A stretch of DNA of 64,000 nucleotides. It comes from Amycolatopsis mediterranei (lineage in GTDB: Bacteria; Actinomycetota; Actinomycetes; Mycobacteriales; Pseudonocardiaceae). The stretch is from assembly GCF_026017845.1 (NCBI RefSeq), contig NZ_CP100416.1:5820906-5884905 (forward strand). Reading direction: 5' to 3'. This document shows positions 43,743 through 51,652 of the stretch, one piece after another. The notes under the pieces are model-generated. The model was not told where the DNA came from. It did no database searches and saw only the letters and a list, made by a program, of their open reading frames with translations. The position numbers and the translations under genes were made by a program. How positions within the stretch are numbered: position 1 is the stretch's first letter; every line of letters starts with the position of its first letter.

Positions 43743-43761
43743 TAGGTGAGCCTCGCCTAGT
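43743..43761. promoter_or_regulatory. Iron box on the formyltransferase side
   Basis: TTAGGTGAGCCTCGCCTAG matches the consensus at 14 of 19 positions. It starts 2 bp after the preceding box, making a double site for the divergent precursor genes. Confidence 0.7.
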
Positions 43762-43806
43762 ACGTTCAGGGTGATGTTCGTCCCCGATCACGAAAGGCAC
43801 TCTCGA

Positions 43807-44751
43807 ATGCGCGTGGCGATGTTCGGCTACCAGACCTGGGGGCACCGGACCCTGCAGGCACTCATCGACGCCGGCCACGAGATCGCCCTCGTGGTCACGC
43901 ACCCGAAGAGCGACCACGCCTACGAGCGGATCTGGGCCGACTCGGTCGCCGACCTCGCCGCCGCGCACGACATCCCGGTTCTCCTGCGCAACCGCCCCGA
44001 CGACGCCGAACTGCTGGCCGAGCTCAAGGCCGCCGACCTCGACCTGATCGTGGCGAACAACTGGCGCACCTGGCTCCCGCCGGAGATCTTCGCGCTGCCG
44101 CGCCACGGCACCCTGAACATCCACGACTCGCTGCTGCCGGCCTACGCGGGCTTCTCCCCGCTCATCTGGGCGATGATCAACGGCGAGCCCGAGGTCGGCG
44201 TCACCGCCCACATGATGGACGGCGAGCTCGACGCCGGCGACATCGTGCTGCAGCGCGCGATCCCGGTCGGGCCGGCGGACACCACGACCGACCTCTTCCA
44301 CCGCACGGTCGACCTCATCGCGCCGATCACCGCCGAAGCCATCGCCCTGATCGAGACCGGCTACACGCCGGTGCCGCAGGACCGGGCGAAGGCCAGCTTC
44401 TTCCACAAGCGGGCCCGGCGCGACAGCCTGATCGACTGGACCCTGCCGCCCGCCGACCTCGAGCGGTTCGTGCGCGCGCTGTCGGACCCGTACCCGAACG
44501 CGTTCGCCTACCACCGCGGCGAGGAGCTGCGGATCACGAAGGCGTCGGTGTCCCAGGGGAACTACGGCGGCACGCCGGGCCGGATCTTCATCCGCGAGGG
44601 CGACGGCGTGGTGGTCGTCGCCGGGCCGGACGCCCGCCGCGGGCAGTCCCCCGGCCTGCTCGTCGAGCGCGTCCGCACCGCCGACGGAACCGAGCTGCCC
44701 GCGCACGAGTACTTCAAGACGATGGGCGGGTACCTCACCGACCGCCCGTGA
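43807..44751 (+). CDS. N5-hydroxyornithine formyltransferase
   Basis: A 314-residue enzyme of the methionyl-tRNA formyltransferase family. It is expected to transfer formyl from N10-formyl-tetrahydrofolate to N5-hydroxyornithine, as CchA-type enzymes do. The catalytic Asn-His-Asp group is visible in NIHDSLLPAYAGFSPLIWA and MMDGELDAGDIV. A C-terminal Fmt-like beta domain (GGTPGRIFIREGDGVVVV) follows. ATG at 43807 is preferred (GAAAGG 9 bp upstream, and MRVAMFGYQTWG is the usual N-terminus); GTG/ATG 11-12 codons earlier have no better site. Pairing with the divergent hydroxylase marks a formyl-hydroxyornithine residue in the product. Confidence 0.92.
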   Translation: MRVAMFGYQTWGHRTLQALIDAGHEIALVVTHPKSDHAYERIWADSVADLAAAHDIPVLLRNRPDDAELLAELKAADLDLIVANNWRTWLPPEIFALPRHGTLNIHDSLLPAYAGFSPLIWAMINGEPEVGVTAHMMDGELDAGDIVLQRAIPVGPADTTTDLFHRTVDLIAPITAEAIALIETGYTPVPQDRAKASFFHKRARRDSLIDWTLPPADLERFVRALSDPYPNAFAYHRGEELRITKASVSQGNYGGTPGRIFIREGDGVVVVAGPDARRGQSPGLLVERVRTADGTELPAHEYFKTMGGYLTDRP

Positions 44752-44755
44752 GCGC

Positions 44756-45751
44756 TCAGCCGTCCTTGCCCCGCGCCGGCACGACCGCGTTCTGGTCCGC
44801 GGCGCCGGGCAAGGTGCGGACGATCGTGTCTTGCGCCCAGCGTTCGCTGAACCCGGCGAGGAAAGCGAGCCCGGCGAAGAAGAAATTGACCTTTTCCGCT
44901 GAATCGGGCACCGCGATCGGCACCAGTCCGGCGCTGACGAGCACGAACATCGCCGCGCCGAACACGGCGCCGATGATCAGCCGGAAGACCCCGGACAGAA
45001 AGACCACGAACGGCCCCTGGGCGAGGCTCACACTCAATTTCTGCCGGTGGGCCGTGCGGATCATGACGCTCAGAATCGCGCCGATGGCACCGGCCATCAG
45101 GCAGGTGATCAGCTTGGCGCCGATTTCCGCCTTCATCGGCACGAACTTCAGGACGATCACGCCGGCGACAGCCAAGACGAAACCCGCGGCGAGACCACCG
45201 AGATAGCGGACAAGCGCGCGGTCCAGGGCGGCGTCACGCGCGTTCTGCTCGATCTGGCGAATCTCCTTCTGGGCCGACGCGGCCGCGACGGGCATCCGCT
45301 TGGGCTTGTCCGGCGAACCCACCATCGCGTCGAGCACGCCCAGGAGGACGACGGCCGTGGTGTAGATGCCGCGTGCCAGGATCTCCTGCGTCTTCCCCTC
45401 CAACAGCACCGAGTACTTCCGCTCGACCCGGCGAGCCGACCGGAAGACGTCGTCGACGTCCGGCGTGCTCTCGAACGCGTCGTAGTACAGCCTCATTTTG
45501 AGGACGTTCCGCTCCGCGCCGCCGTCCGCCCCATTCTGCTCCTTCGCGCGGACGAGCAAGATAGCCGCCGGGAAGTTGAGCGCGTAGTACTCCTCCAAGA
45601 TCTTTCCCTGGCTGCGCTCGTACGCCTCTCGCGTCTTCGCGAACTCCGACGGCCCCTTTTTCCTGGCCTCGATGAGATCGGGCAGGGACGGACAGTCGAC
45701 CTGGACCACCGGTCGCTCTTGTTCTTTCTTCAACATGCTGTCGACCACCAC
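44756..45751 (-). CDS. Uncharacterised four-TM membrane protein
   Basis: A 331-residue protein I do not recognise. Residues 1-125 are soluble and charged (EARKKGPSEFAKTREAYERSQGK, RSARRVERKYSVLLEG). A weakly hydrophobic stretch follows at 127-146. Four convincing transmembrane segments lie in the C-terminal half (LGGLAAGFVLAVAGVIVL, KLITCLMAGAIGAILSVMI, SGVFRLIIGAVFGAAMFVLV, FFFAGLAFLAGF). The start is GTG at 45751 with AGGGGAG 7 bp upstream. It converges with the formyltransferase, 4 bp between stops. Nothing ties it to siderophore work; it marks the cluster edge. Confidence 0.7.
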   Translation of the reverse strand: MVVDSMLKKEQERPVVQVDCPSLPDLIEARKKGPSEFAKTREAYERSQGKILEEYYALNFPAAILLVRAKEQNGADGGAERNVLKMRLYYDAFESTPDVDDVFRSARRVERKYSVLLEGKTQEILARGIYTTAVVLLGVLDAMVGSPDKPKRMPVAAASAQKEIRQIEQNARDAALDRALVRYLGGLAAGFVLAVAGVIVLKFVPMKAEIGAKLITCLMAGAIGAILSVMIRTAHRQKLSVSLAQGPFVVFLSGVFRLIIGAVFGAAMFVLVSAGLVPIAVPDSAEKVNFFFAGLAFLAGFSERWAQDTIVRTLPGAADQNAVVPARGKDG

Positions 45752-45983
45752 GGCGAGCTCCCCTCATTGACGACGGCGCCGCCGCCACGTCGCCACCCCT
45801 CAAATCTTTCCGATCTCACTCATTGTTACGACCGCCACCCGATAGAACCAGTACCGCCCCTGGAAAGCCACTCGAACAGCCGCAGGGAATAACGCTGAGG
45901 AAGCACTGGTGTTACATTTCGGTGGTGACCGGTGAGCGGGACATCCCTTGGCGGCGGCCACGCCGGTGAGCAGGATGTCCCGC

Positions 45984-48074
45984 ATGGCCGGGATCAGCTT
46001 CCTCGAAGAACACCGCACCTGGGTGCTCACCGGCGACTCGAGCACCTACGCGCTGCGGCTGGACGAAGACGACGTCCCGACCCACGTCCACTGGGGACCC
46101 CCGCTGTCCGACGCCGAAGTCGTCGAGCTGTCCGCGAAAACGCTTCCCTGGTGGGACGGCTTCAACGACCCGAACGAGGGACTCGCCGAACTCGCCGCCG
46201 ACGGCGGCACCCGGTACTGGACACCGGCTCTGCAGGTCCGGTTCGCCGACGGGACCCGCGCCCTCGAATGGCGGTACGAACGCCACGAGATCACCGCCGG
46301 GCACCTGCGGCTGTTCTTCGCGGACCGGCACTACCCGCTGCGGATCACCCTGCACTACCGGCTGCGCGGCGCGGTCCTCGAACGCTGGACCGAGCTGAGC
46401 GCCGACACCGACGTCGAGGTCGTCCGGGCCGACTCGGCCACCTGGGCGTTGCCGCTCTTCGAGGACTACCGGCTCAGCCACGTCACCGGTCGCTGGGCGG
46501 CGGAGACGCAGTTGCACCGCGCGAGCGCCCCGCACGGCGAAACCGGCTTCGGGAGCCGTCGCGGAATCACCGGCCACCACGCCAATCCGTGGGTGATGGT
46601 CGACGACGGCACGGCGACCGAACGCCACGGCGAGGTCTACGGCGTCGTGCTGGCCTGGAGCGGGTCGTGGCGCCTGACCACCACCCGTTCGTCGACCGGA
46701 CGGCTGACGGTCAGCGGGGGTTTCGGCCAGGACGGCGTCGTCCACCGCGTCGGGCCGGGCCGTCCGCTGACCACCCCGGTTTCCGCCGGGCTCTACACCG
46801 ACGGCGGGTTCGGCGCGGCGAGCCGCGCGTGGCACGCCTACGTCCTCGCGCACGTCCTGCCGCACCCGGGCGAACTGCGTCCGGTGCTCTACAACTCGTG
46901 GGAGGCCACCGGATTCGACGTCACCGAGGCGGGGCAGCGCGCGCTCGCCGAGCGGGCGGCGGCGCTCGGCGTCGAGCTGTTCGTGATGGACGACGGCTGG
47001 TTCGGCGCGCGCACCGGCGACCACGCCGGCCTCGGCGACTGGCAGGTCAACCGGGAGCGCTTCCCCGACGGGCTCAAGCCGCTGGTCGACGCGGTGCACG
47101 GGCTCGGCATGCGGTTCGGCATCTGGGTCGAGCCCGAGATGGTCAACCCCGACAGCGATCTCTACCGCACCCATCCGGACTGGGTGCTGCACCACCCGCA
47201 CCGGCGCCGCTCGGAATTGCGGCGGCAGCTGGTGCTCAACTTCGCTCGCCCGGACGTCGCCGCGTGGGCGCACGAATGGCTCGACCGGCTCGTCGGCGAG
47301 CACGGCGTCGACTTCCTCAAGTGGGACATGAACCGGCCGTTCAGCGAAGCGGGCTGGCCCGGCGAAAGCGACCAGGACCGGCTGTGGGTCGAGCACACCC
47401 ACGCGGTGTACGCGCTGCTCGACCGGCTGCGCGCGGACCACCCCGGCCTGCGGATCGAGGCCTGCGCGGGCGGTGGCGGGCGGATCGACCTCGGCGTGCT
47501 CGCCCGCGCCGACCAGGTCTGGACCTCCGACAACACCGACACGCTCGACCGGCTGCGGATCCAGCACGGGTACGGCCAGCTCTACCCCGCCCGCGCGATG
47601 TCGGCCTGGGTCACCGACAACCCCAATTTCGTGACGGCCCGCTCGGTGCCGCTCGAGTTCCGGTTCCACGTCGCCATGGCCGGCGTGCTCGGCCTCGGCG
47701 GCGACATCGTGCACTGGCCCGCCGGCGACCTCGCGGCGGCCCGCGATCTCGTGGCGCTCTACAAGGACATCCGGCCGGTCGTGCAGCACGGCGCGCTGTA
47801 CCGGCTCCGGCCGCCGGTCGACGACGGCGTCACCGCGGTCCAGTACGTGCACGGCGATCGCGCGGTCGTGTTCGCCTACCGGCAGGCCGCGCACTTCGGC
47901 GCGCCGGAGCGGCCCCTGCGGCTGGCCGGCCTCGATCCCGCTCACCGGTACCTGGATCCGGATGCCGGGACCACGCACAGCGGCGCCGTGCTCCTCGCCC
48001 GCGGACTGCCGCCCGGCCTCCCGACCGGCGACTTCGCCAGCAGAGTCGTCCGCCTCAACCGGGTAAAGATCTGA
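45984..48074 (+). CDS. Alpha-galactosidase, glycoside hydrolase family 36
   Basis: A 696-residue retaining alpha-galactosidase of GH36, hydrolysing alpha-galactosides such as melibiose and raffinose. The N-terminal beta-supersandwich is followed by the catalytic barrel, with VMDDGWFGAR, FGIWVEPEMVNPDSDLYR, the nucleophile Asp in VDFLKWDMNRP (about 448-458) and the acid/base Asp region in CAGGGGRIDLGVL and TSDNTDTLDR. There is no signal peptide, so it acts in the cytoplasm on imported sugar, fitting the ABC importer just downstream. ATG at 45984 has AGGA 8 bp upstream; ATG at 45975 is an alternative. Confidence 0.92.
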   Translation: MAGISFLEEHRTWVLTGDSSTYALRLDEDDVPTHVHWGPPLSDAEVVELSAKTLPWWDGFNDPNEGLAELAADGGTRYWTPALQVRFADGTRALEWRYERHEITAGHLRLFFADRHYPLRITLHYRLRGAVLERWTELSADTDVEVVRADSATWALPLFEDYRLSHVTGRWAAETQLHRASAPHGETGFGSRRGITGHHANPWVMVDDGTATERHGEVYGVVLAWSGSWRLTTTRSSTGRLTVSGGFGQDGVVHRVGPGRPLTTPVSAGLYTDGGFGAASRAWHAYVLAHVLPHPGELRPVLYNSWEATGFDVTEAGQRALAERAAALGVELFVMDDGWFGARTGDHAGLGDWQVNRERFPDGLKPLVDAVHGLGMRFGIWVEPEMVNPDSDLYRTHPDWVLHHPHRRRSELRRQLVLNFARPDVAAWAHEWLDRLVGEHGVDFLKWDMNRPFSEAGWPGESDQDRLWVEHTHAVYALLDRLRADHPGLRIEACAGGGGRIDLGVLARADQVWTSDNTDTLDRLRIQHGYGQLYPARAMSAWVTDNPNFVTARSVPLEFRFHVAMAGVLGLGGDIVHWPAGDLAAARDLVALYKDIRPVVQHGALYRLRPPVDDGVTAVQYVHGDRAVVFAYRQAAHFGAPERPLRLAGLDPAHRYLDPDAGTTHSGAVLLARGLPPGLPTGDFASRVVRLNRVKI

Positions 48075-48079
48075 TCTAT

Positions 48080-48094
48080 CCGGCCATCGGCCGG
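48080..48094. terminator. Short GC hairpin after alpha-galactosidase
   Basis: CCGGCC-ATC-GGCCGG, a perfect 6-bp stem followed by AATTTC, begins 6 bp after the stop at 48074. It is a weak candidate terminator. Confidence 0.4.
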
Positions 48095-48115
48095 AATTTC
48101 GACCGAATTCGACGC

Positions 48116-48144
48116 TTGACACTGCGGTAAACGTCCGATCGAAT
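48116..48144 (+). promoter_or_regulatory. Candidate sigma-70-type promoter of the sugar ABC operon
   Basis: TTGACA at 48116-48121, a 17-bp spacer, then TCGAAT at 48139-48144. It lies 43 bp before the binding-protein ATG. The -35 is consensus and the -10 moderate. Confidence 0.5.
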
Positions 48145-48186
48145 GCCTCGTACATCACATATGGTGGGTGACGGAAGGCGGCGGTC

Positions 48187-49458
48187 ATGAGAAGGTTCCT
48201 GGCGCTGGGAGCAGCGGTGCTCCTGGCGGTGAGCGCGTGCTCGGTCGGGTCGAACACCGGCGGGGGCGGCGACGCGGAGATCACCTTCCTGACGTTCGAA
48301 ACCCCGAACCTCACCCCGGCCTACTGGGACGCCGCCATCAAGCGCGTCACGGACAAGAACCCGGGCATCAAGGTCAAGAAACTCGTCGCGCCGACCGCCG
48401 ACGGCCGGACGTCGTACGCGAAGCAGCTCCTGCAGTCCGGCCAGTTCCCCGACGTGATGATCGCCGTCGACTCGGCCGGCTTCGCCGAAGCGGGCAACCT
48501 CTACGCGTGGACACCCGAGGAGCTGAAGGACTTCCAGTTCCCGCAGGCCAACCCGGTCAACGGCAAGTACTACCAGCTGCCGGCGAACACCCAGACCATC
48601 CCGCCGATCTACTACAACAAGAAGATGTTCGCCGACGCGGGCATCGCGGCGCCGCCGAAGACGTGGGACGAACTCGTCACCGACGCCGGCAAGCTCAAGG
48701 ACAAGGGCTACGCGCCGTTCACCATCGGCGGCGGCAAGGACGGCTTCCCGTCGTCGATGATCCTCTCCGGGCTGGTCAGCACCGAGGTCTACAACACGAT
48801 GCCGGACTGGCTCACCCAGCGCCGTCAGGACAAGGTGAAGTTCGCCGATCCCGCGTTCCAGCACGCGTTCGCGAAGCTCGCCGACCTCGCGGCGAAGGGG
48901 TACGTGGACAAGACCAGCGTGTCGCGCGACTACGCGGCGACCGAGCAGGCGTTCCTCGACGGCCAGAGCGCGATGTACCCGATGGGCAACTGGTTCTCCG
49001 CCAACGCCGACTCGAAGAAGCACGACTTCGAGGTCGGCGTCTTCAACTTCCCCACCGAGGACGGCAAACTCGTCGTCCCCGCTTACACCGGCGGCGGCAT
49101 GATCGTCAACGCCAAGGCCACCAACCTCGACGCGGCGCGGAAATTCGCCCTCGGCTTCCAGCTCGACAAGGACCAGCTGGACGCGTCGGTGAAGGCCGAC
49201 GGCCTGTTCCCGGCGATCAAGGGCTACACGCCGCCGCCCGACGTCGGGGCGACGTTCAAGGCCGGCTACGACCTGTACACGCAGGCGGTGCAGCAGAACG
49301 CCGTGGTGCACGCGTTCCGCTGGGAGACCGCCGACGACGGGCTGCTGCCCGGGATGAAGGACAAGGTCGACCAGGCCGCCCAGGACGTCATCACCGGCCG
49401 CAAGCCGGTGGCCGACGCGTGCGCGTTCCTGGACACCGAATGGGCGAAGGCGGGCTGA
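48187..49458 (+). CDS. Sugar ABC transporter substrate-binding lipoprotein (family 1)
   Basis: A 423-residue extracellular solute-binding protein. Signal peptide MRRFLALGAAVLLAVSAC ends with the lipobox Cys at residue 18. The fold is MalE-like, with EITFLTFETPNLTPAYWDAAIKRV, YYNKKMFADAGIAAPPKTWDEL and FLDGQSAMYPMGNWF. Two permease genes follow with overlapping ends. With the adjacent GH36 enzyme, an alpha-galactoside or related oligosaccharide is the likely ligand (inference). Confidence 0.9.
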   Translation: MRRFLALGAAVLLAVSACSVGSNTGGGGDAEITFLTFETPNLTPAYWDAAIKRVTDKNPGIKVKKLVAPTADGRTSYAKQLLQSGQFPDVMIAVDSAGFAEAGNLYAWTPEELKDFQFPQANPVNGKYYQLPANTQTIPPIYYNKKMFADAGIAAPPKTWDELVTDAGKLKDKGYAPFTIGGGKDGFPSSMILSGLVSTEVYNTMPDWLTQRRQDKVKFADPAFQHAFAKLADLAAKGYVDKTSVSRDYAATEQAFLDGQSAMYPMGNWFSANADSKKHDFEVGVFNFPTEDGKLVVPAYTGGGMIVNAKATNLDAARKFALGFQLDKDQLDASVKADGLFPAIKGYTPPPDVGATFKAGYDLYTQAVQQNAVVHAFRWETADDGLLPGMKDKVDQAAQDVITGRKPVADACAFLDTEWAKAG

Positions 49459-50405
49459 CGTCCTTGACCGCCGTCGCCGCTCCCCCTGCCCCGCCCAGCA
49501 CGGTCGTCCGGCGTCGCCGCCGACGCCGGCCGGTCCTGCCTCGGCTGGCGCACTTCGCGTCGTTCGGCGCGCCGGGCGTGCTCGTGTACCTGTGTTTCGT
49601 GATGGCGCCGATCCTGATCAGCTTCGGCTACAGCCTGACGAACTACAACCCGTTCCACCCGCCGGTGAAGTTCGTCGGCTTCGACAACTACCGGCTGCTG
49701 TTCACCGACTCGCAGTTTCTCACCGCGCTGCAGGTCACCACGATCCTGACGCTGATCGTGGTGATCGTGCCCAACGTCCTGGGCCTCGGCGTGGCGCTGC
49801 TGCTGGACCGGAAGGGGTGGCTGTACAACGCTTTGCGGAGCGTGTTCTTCACCCCGGTGATCCTCAGCTCGGTCGTGGTGTCGATCGTCTGGTCCCGCTT
49901 GCTCGACGACCGCGGGCCGCTCAACAGCCTGCTGCGTGACCTGGGTGTCTCGCACCCGCCGGGCTGGCTGTCCGATCCGGACGTGGCGTTGTACTCGGTC
50001 GCGTCGATCGTGTGCTGGCAGATGCTCGGGTTCTGCGTCGTGGTCTACCTGGCCGGGCTGCAGGGGGTGCCGCCGGAGCTGCTGGAGGCGGCGGAGATCG
50101 ACGGCGCGGGGCCGTTGCGCCGGTTCCGCGCGGTGACGTGGCCGCTGCTGGCACCGTCGCTGACGATCAACACGGTGGTGCTGCTGATTTCAGCGTTCAA
50201 GACCTACGACTACGTCAAGGTGATCACCAACGGCGGCCCGGGTTCCGGCGCCACGGCGACGATCGCGTTCGACGTCCTGCAGACGGGGTTCGATTCGAAC
50301 CACGTCGGGTACGCGTCCGCGATGGCCGTGCTGATGCTGGTGATCGTGGCACTGGTGACGACGGTGGTGCTGAACTTCCTCCGCCGCCGGGAGGTGGACC
50401 TGTGA
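49440..50405 (+). CDS. Sugar ABC transporter permease 1 (MalF-like)
   Basis: About 321 residues with six transmembrane helices. The N-terminal tail is basic (RRRRRRRPVLPRLAHF). The coupling EAA loop reads LLEAAEIDGAGPLRRFRAVTWPLLAPSL. The start is uncertain: ATG at 49440 lies within the binding-protein gene (19-bp overlap), while TTG at 49464 gives a product eight residues shorter. The next permease overlaps by GTGA. Confidence 0.88.
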   Translation: MGEGGLTSLTAVAAPPAPPSTVVRRRRRRRPVLPRLAHFASFGAPGVLVYLCFVMAPILISFGYSLTNYNPFHPPVKFVGFDNYRLLFTDSQFLTALQVTTILTLIVVIVPNVLGLGVALLLDRKGWLYNALRSVFFTPVILSSVVVSIVWSRLLDDRGPLNSLLRDLGVSHPPGWLSDPDVALYSVASIVCWQMLGFCVVVYLAGLQGVPPELLEAAEIDGAGPLRRFRAVTWPLLAPSLTINTVVLLISAFKTYDYVKVITNGGPGSGATATIAFDVLQTGFDSNHVGYASAMAVLMLVIVALVTTVVLNFLRRREVDL

Positions 50406-51223
50406 CCCGATTTTCGGTGCGCCCCGCGGTGGCCTTGCTGGTCGGTGCGGTCTTCTTCGTGCCCCTGTACCTGGTGCTGGCCAACGTGTTCAAGCGCGGT
50501 GAGCTGATCGCGAAGGAGCCGGCGTCGCTCCCGCTGCCGCCGACGTTGGCGAACATCCACGCGGTGCTGACCCGGCCCGACGGGTTGTTCTGGGTCAGCC
50601 TGACCAACAGCATCGTGGTGACGGTGCTGTCGATCCTGGTCCTGACGGTGCTTTCGGCGATGCTCGGCCACTACTTGGCGCGCTCGGGCAAGCGGTGGAC
50701 GAAGGTGCTCACGTTGGTCCTGCTGGCCGGGTTGATGATCCCGCCGCAGGTCATCCTGATCCCGATCACCGACGTCCTGCGCGTGACGCATTTGATGGCG
50801 ACCCTGCAGGGGCTGATCCTGTTCAACGTGGGGTACTACGTGCCGTTCGGGGTGTTCGTGTTCACGGGGTTCATCCGCGGCGTGCCGGTGGAGCTGGAGG
50901 AGGCGGCCCTGCTCGACGGTGCGAGCCGGATGCAGGTGTTCTGGCGAGTGGTGTTCCCGTTGCTGCGCCCGGCGACGGCCTCGGTGTTGATCTTCTTGGG
51001 CGTCTGGATCTGGAACGACTTCATCGACCCGCTGATCATCCTGGGCCCCAGCCAGGGAACCACGATCACGACGGGTATCTACCGGTCGATCGGCCAGTAC
51101 CAGGCGGATCTGGGAAGCGTGTTCGCGCTGATGTTCCTGGCGACGCTGCCGGTGTTGATCTTTTATCTGGCGTTGCAGAAGCAGTTCGTGAAGGGCTTGA
51201 CCGGCGGAGCGACGAAGGGGTGA
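50402..51223 (+). CDS. Sugar ABC transporter permease 2 (MalG-like)
   Basis: A 273-residue permease with six helices and the EAA loop ELEEAALLDGASRMQVFWRVVFPLLRPA. The start is GTG at 50402, overlapping the previous stop. No ATPase gene follows. In actinobacteria, CUT1 sugar importers commonly share a genome-wide MsiK-type ATPase, so the absence is expected and not a defect. The operon ends at a long palindromic repeat array. Confidence 0.9.
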   Translation: MTRFSVRPAVALLVGAVFFVPLYLVLANVFKRGELIAKEPASLPLPPTLANIHAVLTRPDGLFWVSLTNSIVVTVLSILVLTVLSAMLGHYLARSGKRWTKVLTLVLLAGLMIPPQVILIPITDVLRVTHLMATLQGLILFNVGYYVPFGVFVFTGFIRGVPVELEEAALLDGASRMQVFWRVVFPLLRPATASVLIFLGVWIWNDFIDPLIILGPSQGTTITTGIYRSIGQYQADLGSVFALMFLATLPVLIFYLALQKQFVKGLTGGATKG

Positions 51224-51238
51224 GCGGCGCTCTCCTGC

Positions 51239-51594
51239 GAGAGCACTGCTCACTCGACTTGCGCGGCCAGCGCTCGCATTCGAGAGCACTGCTCACGCGC
51301 GACTGCGGGAGGCGCTCCGGTGCGAGAGCGCCGCTCTCGCATTAACAGCGTGCAGCGCTCAGACTCGAGAGCACCGCTCTCACCCCACTGCGTGCAGCGC
51401 TCACCAGCAAGAGCACTGCTCACAACCATTCTCAACCCGCCGCTCCAAAGCGAGAGCACTGCTCACTCACCGAACAGCGGCACCGCTCATGGTTGAGGGC
51501 GCTGCTCACAACTTACTGCGAGCAGCGCTCACCGTCGAGAGCACTGCTCACAACAATGCTTCACCCGGTGCTCCAAAGCGAGAGCACCGCTCAC
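51239..51594. repeat. Interspersed near-palindromic repeat array (GAGAGCACTGCTCAC type)
   Basis: At least nine copies of GAGAGCACTGCTCAC or one- to three-base variants start at 51239, 51282, 51324, 51367, 51409, 51452, 51495, 51537 and 51580. Looser half-copies (GTGCAGCGCTCAC, GCGAGCAGCGCTCAC) lie between. The core GAGCA-C-TGCTC is nearly self-complementary. The start-to-start distances are 43, 42, 43, 42, 43, 43, 42 and 43 bp, a strikingly regular period. The intergenic space 51224-51652 contains nothing else I can call. Confidence 0.9.
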
Positions 51595-51652
51595 CAACCG
51601 CCGAGGGGCCGCGGAGTCGAGGGGCGAGGGGCGAGACCCACCCCAGCGCAGG

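Noticed and set aside
45752..45983. A regulatory palindrome for the alpha-galactosidase gene.
   Set aside because: I looked for an inverted repeat of operator quality in the 230-bp divergent region and found none that stands out.
51239..51594. A CRISPR array, because of the regular spacing.
   Set aside because: The repeats are 15 bp, degenerate and self-complementary, the intervening sequences are themselves related to each other, and no cas genes are present.
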